DNA of 64,000 nucleotides, taken from positions 1 through 64,000 of the forward strand of contig CACGLH010000005.1 in the NCBI GenBank assembly GCA_902573735.1, written 5' to 3'. Positions 27,034 to 36,136 of the stretch are shown one piece after another. The notes below the pieces were generated by a model. That model was not told where the DNA came from, did no database searches, and worked only from the letters and a program-made list of their open reading frames with translations. Position numbers and translations under genes: made by a program. The stretch is from an uncultured Alphaproteobacteria bacterium (GTDB lineage Bacteria > Pseudomonadota > Alphaproteobacteria > Rhodobacterales > Rhodobacteraceae). The number at the start of each line of letters is the position of its first letter. Positions within the stretch are counted from its first letter, which is position 1.

Positions 27034-28746
27034 TTGTACAATGCACCAATAAAAGAAATTAAATTTCTATTAAAAGACTTGTTTCAAATAGAAAAATTAT
27101 TCAAAGATACAAAATATGAATCTTTAGATGAAGATACATTGGATGGTATTCTTGATGAAGTAAGAAAATTATCGGAAAAATTGATTTCACCAATTAACAG
27201 AGATGCAGACACTAAACCGGCCTTTTTGAAAGATAAAAAAGTTATTTTACCAGAAAGTTTTAATGAAGCATATAAATCAATTGCAGAAGGTGGGTGGGTT
27301 GGAATATCTGGTGATATAAAATATGGAGGTTTAGGCTTACCTTTAATAGTTACTACATGTGTAAATGAATTATTATCGAGTGCTTGTTTATCTTTAGCTC
27401 TAAACCCATTGATGACGCAAGGACAAATTGATGCATTAGAAAGTCACGCAAATGAAGATATAAAAAATATTTTTTTACCTAAACTTAATACTGGTGAGTG
27501 GTCAGGAACGATGAATCTAACTGAACCGCAAGCAGGATCAGACGTTGGTGCATTGAGAACAATGGCTATTAAGGATAATGATGGAACTTACAGAATTACT
27601 GGACAAAAAATATATATCAGCTGGGGAGATCATTCTTTAAGCTCTAATATTTGCCACTTGTTACTGGCCAGACTACCAAATAGTCCAAAAGGAACTAAAG
27701 GTATTTCTTTATTTTTAGTTCCCAAGTATATACCTGACCAGAATGGAAATATAAATGAAGTTAATTCAATTAATACAATATCACTAGAACATAAAATGGG
27801 CTTACATGGTTCCCCTACAGCAGTTTTGGAATATCAAAACGCAAAGGCTTGGTTAATCGGTGAAGAAAATAATGGAATGATGGCAATGTTTACAATGATG
27901 AATAATGCTCGGTTAGGTGTTGCAGTTCAGGGTCTTTCCCAAAGTGAATTAGCTACACAAAAAGCCATTGAATTTGCAAAAACACGACATCAGGGTCGTA
28001 ATATGAATAATTTTGAAGAAATAAGTACACCTATTATTAATCATGCAGACGTAAGACGTAATCTCTTAATTATGAAATCTTTAACTTATATTTCCAGGGC
28101 TTTATGCTTTGAAACTGCATTAACCATAGATTTGTCAAAGAATAAAAATGACCCATTCCTTAAAAGAAAGGCGTCTTTTTTAACACCAATTGCCAAATCA
28201 TTTTGCACAGAAATAGGAACTAAAGTTGCAGATCTGGCAATTCAAATTCATGGAGGAATGGGGTATATTGAGGAAACAGGAATTTCACAAGTATATAGAG
28301 ATGTGAGAATTACTTCCATTTACGAAGGGACTAATGGTATTCAAGCAATGGATTTTGTAGGTAGAAAGCTAGGGAGTAATGGTGATATTGCATATTCTAT
28401 TTTAGATGAGATAAAAATGAATGAGCAAATTGTAAATCAAAAAAAATCCTCTGTTGCTGATTATATTGAAAATGCAAGAATTAGCTTAACAAAAGCTACA
28501 GATTGGATGATTTCACAAAATGATCTTAATGATAGATATTCAGGTGCTGATCCTTTTTTAAGAGCATTTGCCTTAATTATTGGAGCAAATTATATGTTGA
28601 AAACTTTAATTACGACCGATCAAGAGGATAAAATTGAATTAGCAAATTTCTATATAAAAAACTTGCTACCCTTTTGTAATGTTGAATCCTCTATTGCTAC
28701 TCTTGGAGCAAATAATCTCTATGAGAATGTTAATTCAATTTTTTAA
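27034..28746 (+). CDS. Acyl-CoA dehydrogenase, DmdC-like
   Basis: FAD-dependent acyl-CoA dehydrogenase of 570 residues with the extra C-terminal domain. It opens with YNAPIKEIKFLLKDL, close to the start of DmdC (3-methylmercaptopropionyl-CoA dehydrogenase) from marine bacteria, and has MNLTEPQAGSDVG, IHGGMGYIEETG and YEGTNGIQAMDFVGRK with the catalytic glutamate. A DMSP-demethylation role is possible, but the same subfamily also serves general fatty-acid oxidation and no other dmd gene is visible. TTG start with AAGGT upstream. The MBL gene follows after 11 bases. Confidence 0.87.
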   Translation: MYNAPIKEIKFLLKDLFQIEKLFKDTKYESLDEDTLDGILDEVRKLSEKLISPINRDADTKPAFLKDKKVILPESFNEAYKSIAEGGWVGISGDIKYGGLGLPLIVTTCVNELLSSACLSLALNPLMTQGQIDALESHANEDIKNIFLPKLNTGEWSGTMNLTEPQAGSDVGALRTMAIKDNDGTYRITGQKIYISWGDHSLSSNICHLLLARLPNSPKGTKGISLFLVPKYIPDQNGNINEVNSINTISLEHKMGLHGSPTAVLEYQNAKAWLIGEENNGMMAMFTMMNNARLGVAVQGLSQSELATQKAIEFAKTRHQGRNMNNFEEISTPIINHADVRRNLLIMKSLTYISRALCFETALTIDLSKNKNDPFLKRKASFLTPIAKSFCTEIGTKVADLAIQIHGGMGYIEETGISQVYRDVRITSIYEGTNGIQAMDFVGRKLGSNGDIAYSILDEIKMNEQIVNQKKSSVADYIENARISLTKATDWMISQNDLNDRYSGADPFLRAFALIIGANYMLKTLITTDQEDKIELANFYIKNLLPFCNVESSIATLGANNLYENVNSIF

Positions 28747-28757
28747 GGTCAATCAAA

Positions 28758-29787
28758 TTGAAAGAACTAAAATTTCCAGTTGAAATTTTTCCCACTGAAA
28801 AAAAAGTTTTACAAATAAAAGAGGGTGTTTATTGGGTTAAGCTTTTATTACCTTCAATGATTTCTCATGTAAATGCATATATTTTAGATGATGAAGACGG
28901 AATTTCTATTATTGATACTGGTCTATCATGTGTTTCTTGCAAAGAAAGTTGGACACATATTTTAACTCATGACTTTAAAAACAAATCAATTAAGAGAATT
29001 ATTATTACTCATCACCACCCAGACCATATTGGATTACTTGGTTGGTTTAAAAAAAAATTTAATACAGAAATTTGGACTAGTAGATCTTCTTGGTTGACAG
29101 GTAGAATGTTAACATTGGACAAAAAAAATGAAGTATCAACAGAATTATTAAATTTTTGGTTGTCCGCAGGTATGCCGTCAGAAATTATAGAAAAAAAAGC
29201 GTTTAGAAAAACCTTTTAATTTTAGTGATTATGTAGACCTAATACCATTAGGTTTTAGAAGAGTGGTAGAAGAAGAACCATTATTAATTGATAATAAAAA
29301 ATGGTTTGTAAAATTGTGTAATGGTCATGCGCCAGAGCAAATATTTTTATATTGCCCAGATCTAAAAATTATAATTTCAGGTGATCAAATTTTACCTGGC
29401 ATTTCTCCAAATCTTAGTGTTTACCCAACTGAACCTTCAGCAAATCCCTTAGCTGAATATTTGGAAGATTGTGAGAAATTACTTAACATTGAAGATTTAG
29501 GATATTTGGTGTTACCGGGGCATAATTTACCTTTTTATGGTTTTAATACTAGAGTCGAACAATTAATTAATCATCATCAAAGTGCTCTAAAAAGAATTAA
29601 AAAATATATCGATAAAACCCCTAAAAGTGCCTATGACATATTTCCGGCCCTCTTTAAAAGAAAAATTAAAAAATATGAACTTTCTTTAGCACTCGGTGAA
29701 TCAGTTGCTCATTTAAATTATCTTTTTAAAGAGGGCATTATAAAAAAAGAAGTTGATAAAAAAGGGGTAAATTTATTTGTAAAATAA
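28758..29787 (+). pseudogene. MBL-fold metallo-hydrolase, reading frame broken at an A8 run
   Basis: Two frames together make one metallo-beta-lactamase-fold protein of about 342 residues. The first (28758-29219, TTG start after AAGGTC) has the metal motif HHHPDH (His85, His87, Asp89, His90). The second continues with PFNFSDYVDLIPLGFRRV and carries LCNGHAPEQIFLY, ISGDQILPGI and VLPGHNLPFYG, ending at 29787. The break falls at eight A residues at 29191-29198; removing one A fuses the frames. The intact second half suggests a recent mutation, a sequencing or assembly error, or slippage rather than an old pseudogene. It follows the DmdC-like gene closely. Substrate unknown. Confidence 0.85.
29191..29198 (+). 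other. A8 homopolymer at the MBL-gene frame break
   Basis: Eight A residues follow G29190. With seven A residues the upstream frame runs straight into the downstream half as EKKRLEKPFNFSDY, which restores a continuous MBL protein. As written, the upstream frame stops at TAA 29217-29219. Confidence 0.85.
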
Positions 29788-29831
29788 TTTATTTACGATT
29801 ATATTAAGTTTAATTGTATATAAGGTCAATA

Positions 29832-29972
29832 ATGTCTGAAGATAAACACCAACACGGCAAGATGGATATAAAGGATCAAGAGGAAACTTTCAAAAGATTT
29901 ATAAGTTTTGGCTTGTATCTATTTTATGCGTCAATAGCAGCAATAATTTTTTTGGCTATTTTTAATTCCTAA
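29832..29972 (+). CDS. aa3-type cytochrome c oxidase subunit IV (short proteobacterial form)
   Basis: Small 46-residue protein: a polar N-terminus with histidines (MSEDKHQHGKMDI), the conserved KDQEETFKRF segment, and one membrane helix (about residues 27-44) ending at NS. This is the pattern of the short subunit IV of alphaproteobacterial aa3 oxidases (COX4_pro_2). AAGGTC lies eight bases before the ATG. It is placed about 18 kb from the oxidase operon and its stop is four bases from the convergent rpsU stop. Confidence 0.82.
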   Translation: MSEDKHQHGKMDIKDQEETFKRFISFGLYLFYASIAAIIFLAIFNS

Positions 29973-29976
29973 AAAA

Positions 29977-30180
29977 TTAATATGAATCTCTTTGATTTTT
30001 CTTTCTTGCTAATTTTCTAGCTCTACGTATAGCTTCAGCTTTTTCACGGGCTTTTCTAACGGATGGTTTTTCAAAATGTTGTTTTAGTTTCATTTCTCTA
30101 AAAACACCTTCTCTTTGTAGTTTTTTTTTGAGAGCCCTAAGTGCCTGATCAACATTATTATCTCTTACATGTACTTGCAA
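29977..30180 (-). CDS. rpsU: 30S ribosomal protein S21
   Basis: Basic 67-residue protein with the S21 pattern [29 protein letters not shown] and a Lys/Arg-rich C-terminal helix. TTG start at 30178-30180 with AGGA upstream; no ATG is present near the conserved N-terminus. It is divergent from COQ9, a neighbour seen in other alphaproteobacteria. Confidence 0.97.
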   Translation of the reverse strand: MQVHVRDNNVDQALRALKKKLQREGVFREMKLKQHFEKPSVRKAREKAEAIRRARKLARKKNQRDSY

Positions 30181-30263
30181 AATTGTATCCTCATATTTAC
30201 TAGTTGGATTAGTATCAATCTTATAGTAAAATGTCTATACTTGTTTTTAATTAAATAAATTTT

Positions 30264-30896
30264 ATGTCTGTCGATTTTGAAAATTTAAAGGAAAAAATTT
30301 TATTGACCTCTTTGGATATTGTAATTTTCGATGGTTGGTCAGATAAAACTTTATTTGAAGCTGGATCAATAAATGGAATTACTGTCAAACATTTAAGAGA
30401 ATTGTTTCCTAAAGGGGCAAAAGATTTAGTAAAGTTTTATCATTTATATGAAGATAATATATTTTTGAAAATCTTTAGAGAAATAGATTTGAGTAATTTA
30501 TCGCACTTTAAAAAGATAGAATTAGCACTTTTTAAAAGATTTGAAGTAATAATTAAAAATAAGGAGGCTTTTAGAAGAAGTATGGCATTCTATAGTTTAC
30601 CATTTAACCAAATCGAGGGATTAAATTTAGTATTTTCTACTTGTGATAAAATTTGGGTTGAAATTGGTGATAAAAGTTATAGCTACGATTGGTATACCAA
30701 AAGGATATTACTAGCATCAATTTATTTGAGTTCTCTATTATTTCTTTTTGGGGATAATTCTACTAATCATAGTGAAACATATAGATTTATAACATCAAGA
30801 TTAGATGAATTAAAAGTTATAGGAAAATTAAAGTTTAATTATAAAGATCTGTTAGATTATTTTAATTTAAATAAATTTAAAAATAGTAAAATTTAA
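30264..30896 (+). CDS. COQ9 family protein (ubiquinone biosynthesis)
   Basis: A 210-residue TetR-fold-like protein of the COQ9 family, which binds lipids and supports ubiquinone ring modification. Key signs are IVIFDGWSDKTLFEA, a central helical region, and WVEIGDKSYSYDWYTKRILLASIYLSS, the typical COQ9 core with the DxxWYTKR motif. It lies beside rpsU as in many alphaproteobacteria. ATG start. ubiA in this window serves the same pathway. Confidence 0.9.
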   Translation: MSVDFENLKEKILLTSLDIVIFDGWSDKTLFEAGSINGITVKHLRELFPKGAKDLVKFYHLYEDNIFLKIFREIDLSNLSHFKKIELALFKRFEVIIKNKEAFRRSMAFYSLPFNQIEGLNLVFSTCDKIWVEIGDKSYSYDWYTKRILLASIYLSSLLFLFGDNSTNHSETYRFITSRLDELKVIGKLKFNYKDLLDYFNLNKFKNSKI

Positions 30897-31001
30897 ATTA
30901 AGAGATAATCGTCAAATACTATCTCGAATCTACTAGAATTTTTTTTCTTCTTGTAATAAGAGTTACTACTAATCTTATAAATTAAAATCAAAGGAGTTTT
31001 G

Positions 31002-31682
31002 ATGGCATTACCACTTATGAGAAAAGCTACTGCTGTTTGGTTAGTTGAAAATACATCCCTTACATTCTCCCAAATTGCCAATTTTTGTGGATTACACGAA
31101 TTAGAGGTAAGTGGAATTGCTGATGGCGAAGTAGCAAGCGGAATTAGGGGAATGGATCCGATTACAAGTAATCAGTTAACGGAACAAGAAATTAAAAGAT
31201 GTGAATCAGATCCAAATTCCAAATTAGAGTTGATTGTAAATCCTGCAACTATTGGTGAAACTAAAAGAAGAGGCCCAAGATATACACCTCTTTCAAAAAG
31301 GCAAGATAAACCAGCTGCAATAGCGTGGTTAGTCAAATTTTATCCAGATCTTCCAGACTCACAAATTATTAAACTTGTTGGGACAACAAAACCAACAATC
31401 AAGGCAGTTAGAGAAAGATCTCATTGGAATATAACTAATATTGTTCCTACTGACCCAGTTCTACTCGGTCTGTGCAAGCAAGTAGAATTAGATACAGCAA
31501 TTGAAAAAATTGATAAAAAAAATTCGTTAAATAATTCTTCTGAAAATTTGACCAAAAAAGAAAATTTATTGGTTTCTGATAATAACAATTTACCTTCAAG
31601 AAGTTTAGGAAACAATAATTTAAATAAAGAAGAAATTATAAAAAATGCAGAAAGCTTATTTGAAAAAAATGAAAATAATTAG
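31002..31682 (+). CDS. trcR: Cell cycle transcriptional regulator TrcR (DUF1013)
   Basis: DUF1013 protein of 226 residues found in alphaproteobacteria and now named TrcR. The conserved core is at the N-terminus: MALPLMRKATAVWLVENT, FCGLHELEVSGIADGEVA, RRGPRYTPLSKRQDKPAAIAWL, and VGTTKPTIKAVRERSHWN, which suggests helix-turn-helix folds. The last 60 or so residues are low-complexity, rich in Asn, Lys and Glu. I take ATG at 31002 with AAGGAG upstream; a TTG at 30999 is directly before it. The other cell-cycle regulator here, GcrA, is at 62.4 kb. Confidence 0.9.
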   Translation: MALPLMRKATAVWLVENTSLTFSQIANFCGLHELEVSGIADGEVASGIRGMDPITSNQLTEQEIKRCESDPNSKLELIVNPATIGETKRRGPRYTPLSKRQDKPAAIAWLVKFYPDLPDSQIIKLVGTTKPTIKAVRERSHWNITNIVPTDPVLLGLCKQVELDTAIEKIDKKNSLNNSSENLTKKENLLVSDNNNLPSRSLGNNNLNKEEIIKNAESLFEKNENN

Positions 31683-31703
31683 ACATAATCATTTTTTAAA
31701 ATT

Positions 31704-32507
31704 TTAGTAAGCAGATAATTTAATATTTTCTGTTAGAGTCCTTCCGCCGTCAATAGTAATTATCTGACCTGTTGTGAAATTTGAGAGAGAAGAAGCAAGG
31801 TACAAAACAGCTGAAGCTGCTTCGTCTGTTTCACCTATGCGTCTTAATGGAGTTGCATCTTTTACTTGGTCATGTAAATCTAAATCTTCTCTTATCATCT
31901 CTTTTAAAGTTGTACTCATTATACTTCCCAGTGCTATTGCATTTACACGAATACCTTTTTCAGCAAGTGCAACAGCTAGAGATTTAGTAAGTTGATTTAC
32001 TGAAGCAGAACAAATTGAGTATGAAAAACTTTCAGGTAATATTAATCTATCTGCAATTGAACTTAGATTGATTATACACCCACAATCTTTACTTTCATCT
32101 TTTTCTTTTTGAGTTATCATTTTTTTAGCAACAATTTGACTTAACCTAAAAGTTACCATAAAATTTAAATCAAATAATTTTTGAAAGTTATCCTTTTCAG
32201 GGTTCAATGCCTCAGATAATTCGATTTGCCTAAAACCATTTACAAGTATTTCAATTGTGTCAAATTCATCAATTGTTGCTGCTAAAAGATTATTTAAAGT
32301 TAGTCTTTTTGTCAGATCCCCTGAAAAAGCAATTACTTTAAATCCCTTTTTTTTAAGCAATAGTGTCTCTTCATTAAGAACAACTTCATTATTGTCAGCT
32401 AAAACAACATTTGCTCCTGCAGAGCATAATAATTTTGCTATTGACAAACCAACGCCATTACTAGCGCCAGTTACAATTGCTGTTTTTCCAGATAAATCAT
32501 AATTCAT
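31704..32507 (-). CDS. SDR family protein with altered catalytic site
   Basis: Short-chain dehydrogenase fold of 267 residues: TGASNGVG at 13-20 for the cofactor, DL at 64-65, INLSS with the catalytic serine at 149-150, and a C-terminal GQIITIDGGRTL. The YxxxK motif reads Y163-SIC-S167, so the catalytic lysine is serine, and NNAG reads NGFR at 90-93. Classical SDR chemistry is therefore unlikely, though cofactor binding may persist. It is in line with rsmC and clpS on the minus strand but first in the run goes clpS, rsmC, then this gene. Confidence 0.85.
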   Translation of the reverse strand: MNYDLSGKTAIVTGASNGVGLSIAKLLCSAGANVVLADNNEVVLNEETLLLKKKGFKVIAFSGDLTKRLTLNNLLAATIDEFDTIEILVNGFRQIELSEALNPEKDNFQKLFDLNFMVTFRLSQIVAKKMITQKEKDESKDCGCIINLSSIADRLILPESFSYSICSASVNQLTKSLAVALAEKGIRVNAIALGSIMSTTLKEMIREDLDLHDQVKDATPLRRIGETDEAASAVLYLASSLSNFTTGQIITIDGGRTLTENIKLSAY

Positions 32508-32534
32508 ATTTTTTCCATTCGTTTATGGACTTAC

Positions 32535-33566
32535 TTAATTTCTTTTAATCGCCCTTATAATCCTATACCCCTTATTTATATAAATACACTCAAAATTTTG
32601 GAACATATCATTAATCACAAATTCGTATTGTAATTCTTTTTTGTAAACCATCCATAAGGTGCCATTTTTTGCTAGAATTTTTTTTGCTGTCTCTAAAAAG
32701 ATTGAAACAAGTGAGTGAACAAATTTTTTACCTTTGTGAAATGGTGGATTCATTATTACATGATCGAAGTTTTCTAAATTTAAATCTTCAAATTCTATAT
32801 CTACCCAAAAAAAATTTGCCTTAAAATTTGAAATATTCTTACGTGAACAGTTTAATGCATTTAAATTAGATTCTACTAAAGATATCTCTTTTATTTTTTT
32901 GTTACTTTCCAAGGCTTTTGCTGAAAGGTATCCCCATCCTGCTCCTAAATCCGCTACCTTACCGTACAATTTATTTGTAAATTGTAATGATAATAGTCTA
33001 GATCCGTTATCAATTTCTTTTTCAGAAAAACATCCAGGCAGGGTTATAAAATTAGCATTATTTTTTTGAAATTTACCAAAATTTTTCCATGTTTTTATCT
33101 CTTTAGGTATAAACTCTGGTTTTTTAAATATAGTAATTTTCCCATGAGACTTTGAAATAATGTTTAAATTTACAAAAGAATTTATTTTTTTTAAATAAAA
33201 ATCTACGCCTAGTTCTTTATCTCCGGTAATTATTATAATTCCATTTTTTTTTGTTAAAAAAAAAGCTGTTGCTATATTAAAAAAAGATTCTCTCCTACTT
33301 TTAGTAATATTAACAAAAGTTTTATCAAAAGATTTTGTTCTTTTTATCTTAAATCCTTTTAAATCAACAAATGTTAAATGATTATTTTTAATTGCTTTTT
33401 TAATTACATATTTTTCAGGATTACAAATTGTTAGTTTTTTTATGCTTAAAATATCAAAGCAATTAGTTTCATGAAAACCTAATGCGCAAGCTTCAAAACA
33501 ACAACCATCTAAATACCCTTTTTTTTTTGCAAATATAAGTCTTTTAGTTATTTTACAATTTAACAA
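32535..33566 (-). CDS. rsmC: Class I SAM-dependent methyltransferase, RsmC-like
   Basis: A 343-residue protein with a divergent N-terminal half and a C-terminal methyltransferase domain: GKVADLGAGWGYLSAKAL (SAM-binding), VESNLNALNCSRKN, and VIMNPPFHKGKKFVHSLVSIFLE with the NPPF motif of RNA/DNA guanine N2-methyltransferases. This fits RsmC, which methylates G1207 of 16S rRNA; RlmG is the main alternative. TTG start, one base after the clpS stop codon on the same strand. Confidence 0.83.
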   Translation of the reverse strand: MLNCKITKRLIFAKKKGYLDGCCFEACALGFHETNCFDILSIKKLTICNPEKYVIKKAIKNNHLTFVDLKGFKIKRTKSFDKTFVNITKSRRESFFNIATAFFLTKKNGIIIITGDKELGVDFYLKKINSFVNLNIISKSHGKITIFKKPEFIPKEIKTWKNFGKFQKNNANFITLPGCFSEKEIDNGSRLLSLQFTNKLYGKVADLGAGWGYLSAKALESNKKIKEISLVESNLNALNCSRKNISNFKANFFWVDIEFEDLNLENFDHVIMNPPFHKGKKFVHSLVSIFLETAKKILAKNGTLWMVYKKELQYEFVINDMFQNFECIYINKGYRIIRAIKRN

Positions 33567-33567
33567 A

Positions 33568-33885
33568 TTATTCTTTTTCCATAGTGCATTGAAGTGGATG
33601 TTGGTTTTTCCGAGAAAACTCCATTACCTGAGCGACTTTTGTCTCTGCAATTTCATGAGGATAAACTCCAACAACAGCCAACCCTTTTTGGTGAATAGTA
33701 AGCATTATTGATACTGCTTGTTGATGGTCGATATTAAAAAATCTCTCTAAAATATGCACTACAAATTCCATAGGTGTAAAATCATCATTCAATAATAGCA
33801 CTTTATACATAGAAGGTTTTTTTGTTTTAGGTTTTGTCTGAGTTAATACTAAAGCGTCTTGGTCTATGTCTTTTTTTCTTGTCAT
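33568..33885 (-). CDS. clpS: ATP-dependent Clp protease adaptor
   Basis: ClpS delivers N-degron substrates to ClpAP. The 105-residue protein has the family core [20 protein letters not shown], the [19 protein letters not shown] helix, and a flexible charged N-terminus. ATG start. It begins the minus-strand run toward rsmC and diverges from the D,D-carboxypeptidase gene. Confidence 0.97.
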   Translation of the reverse strand: MTRKKDIDQDALVLTQTKPKTKKPSMYKVLLLNDDFTPMEFVVHILERFFNIDHQQAVSIMLTIHQKGLAVVGVYPHEIAETKVAQVMEFSRKNQHPLQCTMEKE

Positions 33886-34068
33886 TTCTATTAACTGATT
33901 TTTATATTTATAAATAGTGATATCTAAATATCTAATATATGTTAATTTGTGTTTTTTTCCATAATAATTATTTATAACTTTATGTTTAAAACCTATTTTG
34001 TTTTAAAAATATAAATGATAAATATGTTTAACAATAGATTGTAATAGTTTTTTCTTAATTTTACAAAA

Positions 34069-35478
34069 ATGATAATCAAAATTTTATTTAAGTATTATGC
34101 ATCTCAAAAAAAAACTTTTTTTTTTAACTATTTAAATTCATTATTTGTAATCTTTTTCATTTTTTCAACCTCCAGTTTCTTAAATGCATTTGAATTTGCT
34201 ACTTATGTAATAGACGCAAGAAGTGGAGATTTTCTTTATGGAAAAAATTACAACAAAAAATTACATCCGGCATCCCTTACTAAGATGATGACCCTTTACT
34301 TGGCTTTTAATGAATTGAAAAATAATAGAATTAAATTAGATCAAACTGTTTCTATTAGTTCAAATGCCTCTAATGAACCTCCTTCTAAACTAGGGTTAAA
34401 AAAAGGTCAGAGGGTATCAGTAAGAAATTTGATAAGGGGGGCTGCCATAAGGTCTGCAAATGATGCTGCAACTGCTCTAGGAGAACTTATTTCAGGTTCT
34501 GAAAATAAATTTGCAGATTATATGACACTTACCGCACAACAAATGGGAATGAAAGATACTACTTTTAAAAATGCTCATGGTTTAACTTCAGCAAAGCATA
34601 TTTCTACTCCTAAAGACATGGCTATATTAGCAAGAAGGCTTATTTATGATTTCCCAGAATATTATAATCTTTTTGGTAGAAATTCGGTAAATGTTTTAGG
34701 AAGAACTCTTTACAATACAAATAGAAAATTCCTATCGCAATATAATGGTTCTGATGGAATAAAAACTGGCTTTACATCTTCTGCTGGTTTTAATTTAGCA
34801 GCTTCTGCAAAAAGAGGTAATAAAAGAATAATAGGAGTTGTCTTTGGAAGTAGTTCTGTTTCTCTTAGAAATAAAAGAATGACAGAACTTTTAAATATTG
34901 GGTTTGCAAATTCAAAAGAAAATGTAGCTTTTACTAGTTTAAAAAAATTATCTTTATACCCTAATATTATAAATATATCGGGTATAAATAGTCTTTTAAA
35001 AGTGAGCAAAGAGCCTGTAAAGAGACCTTTAATCTTAGAAAAAATCCCTTTAGTTGAAAATAATAAAAATAGTGATGAGATAGAAAAATTAATTTCGAGA
35101 GTAAATAATGATTTAGAAATAGATTTTAAAGTGGTTGAATTTTCTAAAATACCTTTAGTCAGGCCATCATCTATTATTATAAACGGGAAGAAAGCTACCA
35201 ATTTAAATAACGATCAAAATATTGAAGAAAACTTGAATGGTATTAGTATTATGGTGGGGTTTTATTACAATAAGTATAATGCAGAATTGGATTTGCCAGG
35301 TATATTACTTAATGATTCTAGTTTAACAGATGATGTAAATGCGGAAGTTGTAAGTGTTGTTTATATGAAAAAACAAGGATTTAGAATAAATATTTCCCCT
35401 CTTACCAAACCAAATGCATTAAGAGCTTGTGAAAAAATCAAAGCTTTGGGGCAACTGTGCGAAATTTCAAAAAAATAG
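34069..35478 (+). CDS. D-alanyl-D-alanine carboxypeptidase
   Basis: Penicillin-binding protein (S11 family, 469 residues) that trims peptidoglycan stem peptides. A signal peptide spans about residues 20-41. Catalytic motifs are SLTK at 69-72, SAN at 129-131 and KTG at 232-234. The C-terminal region (about 390-469) ends with a SPOR-like stretch (FRINISPLTKPNALRACEKIKALGQLCEI), suggesting binding to denuded septal glycan. No good ribosome-binding site precedes the ATG, so the start is less certain than the rest. Confidence 0.93.
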   Translation: MIIKILFKYYASQKKTFFFNYLNSLFVIFFIFSTSSFLNAFEFATYVIDARSGDFLYGKNYNKKLHPASLTKMMTLYLAFNELKNNRIKLDQTVSISSNASNEPPSKLGLKKGQRVSVRNLIRGAAIRSANDAATALGELISGSENKFADYMTLTAQQMGMKDTTFKNAHGLTSAKHISTPKDMAILARRLIYDFPEYYNLFGRNSVNVLGRTLYNTNRKFLSQYNGSDGIKTGFTSSAGFNLAASAKRGNKRIIGVVFGSSSVSLRNKRMTELLNIGFANSKENVAFTSLKKLSLYPNIINISGINSLLKVSKEPVKRPLILEKIPLVENNKNSDEIEKLISRVNNDLEIDFKVVEFSKIPLVRPSSIIINGKKATNLNNDQNIEENLNGISIMVGFYYNKYNAELDLPGILLNDSSLTDDVNAEVVSVVYMKKQGFRINISPLTKPNALRACEKIKALGQLCEISKK

Positions 35479-35508
35479 CCAATTTATAATAGATATTATT
35501 TAAATCTA

Positions 35509-35730
35509 CTAAAAGCCAAGTCCTTCATATTTTTTCTTAAATTTGGAAACCCTACCACCTGTATCGAGTAATTTCTGTTTACCACCAGTCCAGGCTGGAT
35601 GGGAAGAGGGGTCAATATCAAGATTAATTTTATCACCTTCTTTTCCATATGTTGATCTAGTTTTAAAACTATCTCCTGTTGTTAAAGTTACCTCTATAAA
35701 ATGGTAATCTGGGTGAGCATCTTTTTTCAT
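35509..35730 (-). CDS. rpmE: 50S ribosomal protein L31
   Basis: A 73-residue L31 with the conserved start [13 protein letters not shown] and end [21 protein letters not shown]. It contains no cysteine, so it is the zinc-free form. The ATG overlaps the rplS stop as ATGA. It is the last gene of the ffh-to-rpmE run. Confidence 0.96.
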   Translation of the reverse strand: MKKDAHPDYHFIEVTLTTGDSFKTRSTYGKEGDKINLDIDPSSHPAWTGGKQKLLDTGGRVSKFKKKYEGLGF

Positions 35731-36119
35731 TTTTGGTCCTTTGCAACTTTAGATAATGGTTTATAATTAGTTTTTTCAGTAATCCTTGCTGATCTACCAC
35801 TTCGTTCTCTTAGGTAATAAAGTTTTGCTCTTCGTACTTTTCCCCTTCTCACAACTGTTATTTTATCTATATTCGGAGAATGTAAAGGAAAAATTCTCTC
35901 TACTCCTTCGCCAAAAGAAACTTTTCTTACAGTAAATGAAGCTGAAATCCCAATTCCACCTTTTCTTGAAATAACTACACCTTCATAATTTTGAACTCTG
36001 CTTCTAGTTCCTTCACTTACTTTATAGCCAATTCTTAAAGTATCTCCGGGAGCAAAATCTGGTATATCTTTACCTAATTTCTTAGTTTGTTCTCTGTTTA
36101 TTTGGTCAATAAGGTTCAT
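35727..36119 (-). CDS. rplS: 50S ribosomal protein L19
   Basis: L19 (130 residues) sits at the 30S-50S interface. Typical sequence: [50 protein letters not shown] and [15 protein letters not shown]. It lies 17 bases after trmD and is coupled to rpmE by a four-base overlap. Confidence 0.97.
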   Translation of the reverse strand: MNLIDQINREQTKKLGKDIPDFAPGDTLRIGYKVSEGTRSRVQNYEGVVISRKGGIGISASFTVRKVSFGEGVERIFPLHSPNIDKITVVRRGKVRRAKLYYLRERSGRSARITEKTNYKPLSKVAKDQK

Positions 36120-36136
36120 ATCTTACTCCGTTAAAA

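Noticed and set aside
34710-35201. A 163-codon minus-strand frame
   Set aside because: Antisense to the D,D-carboxypeptidase, whose catalytic motifs are on the plus strand; no independent support.
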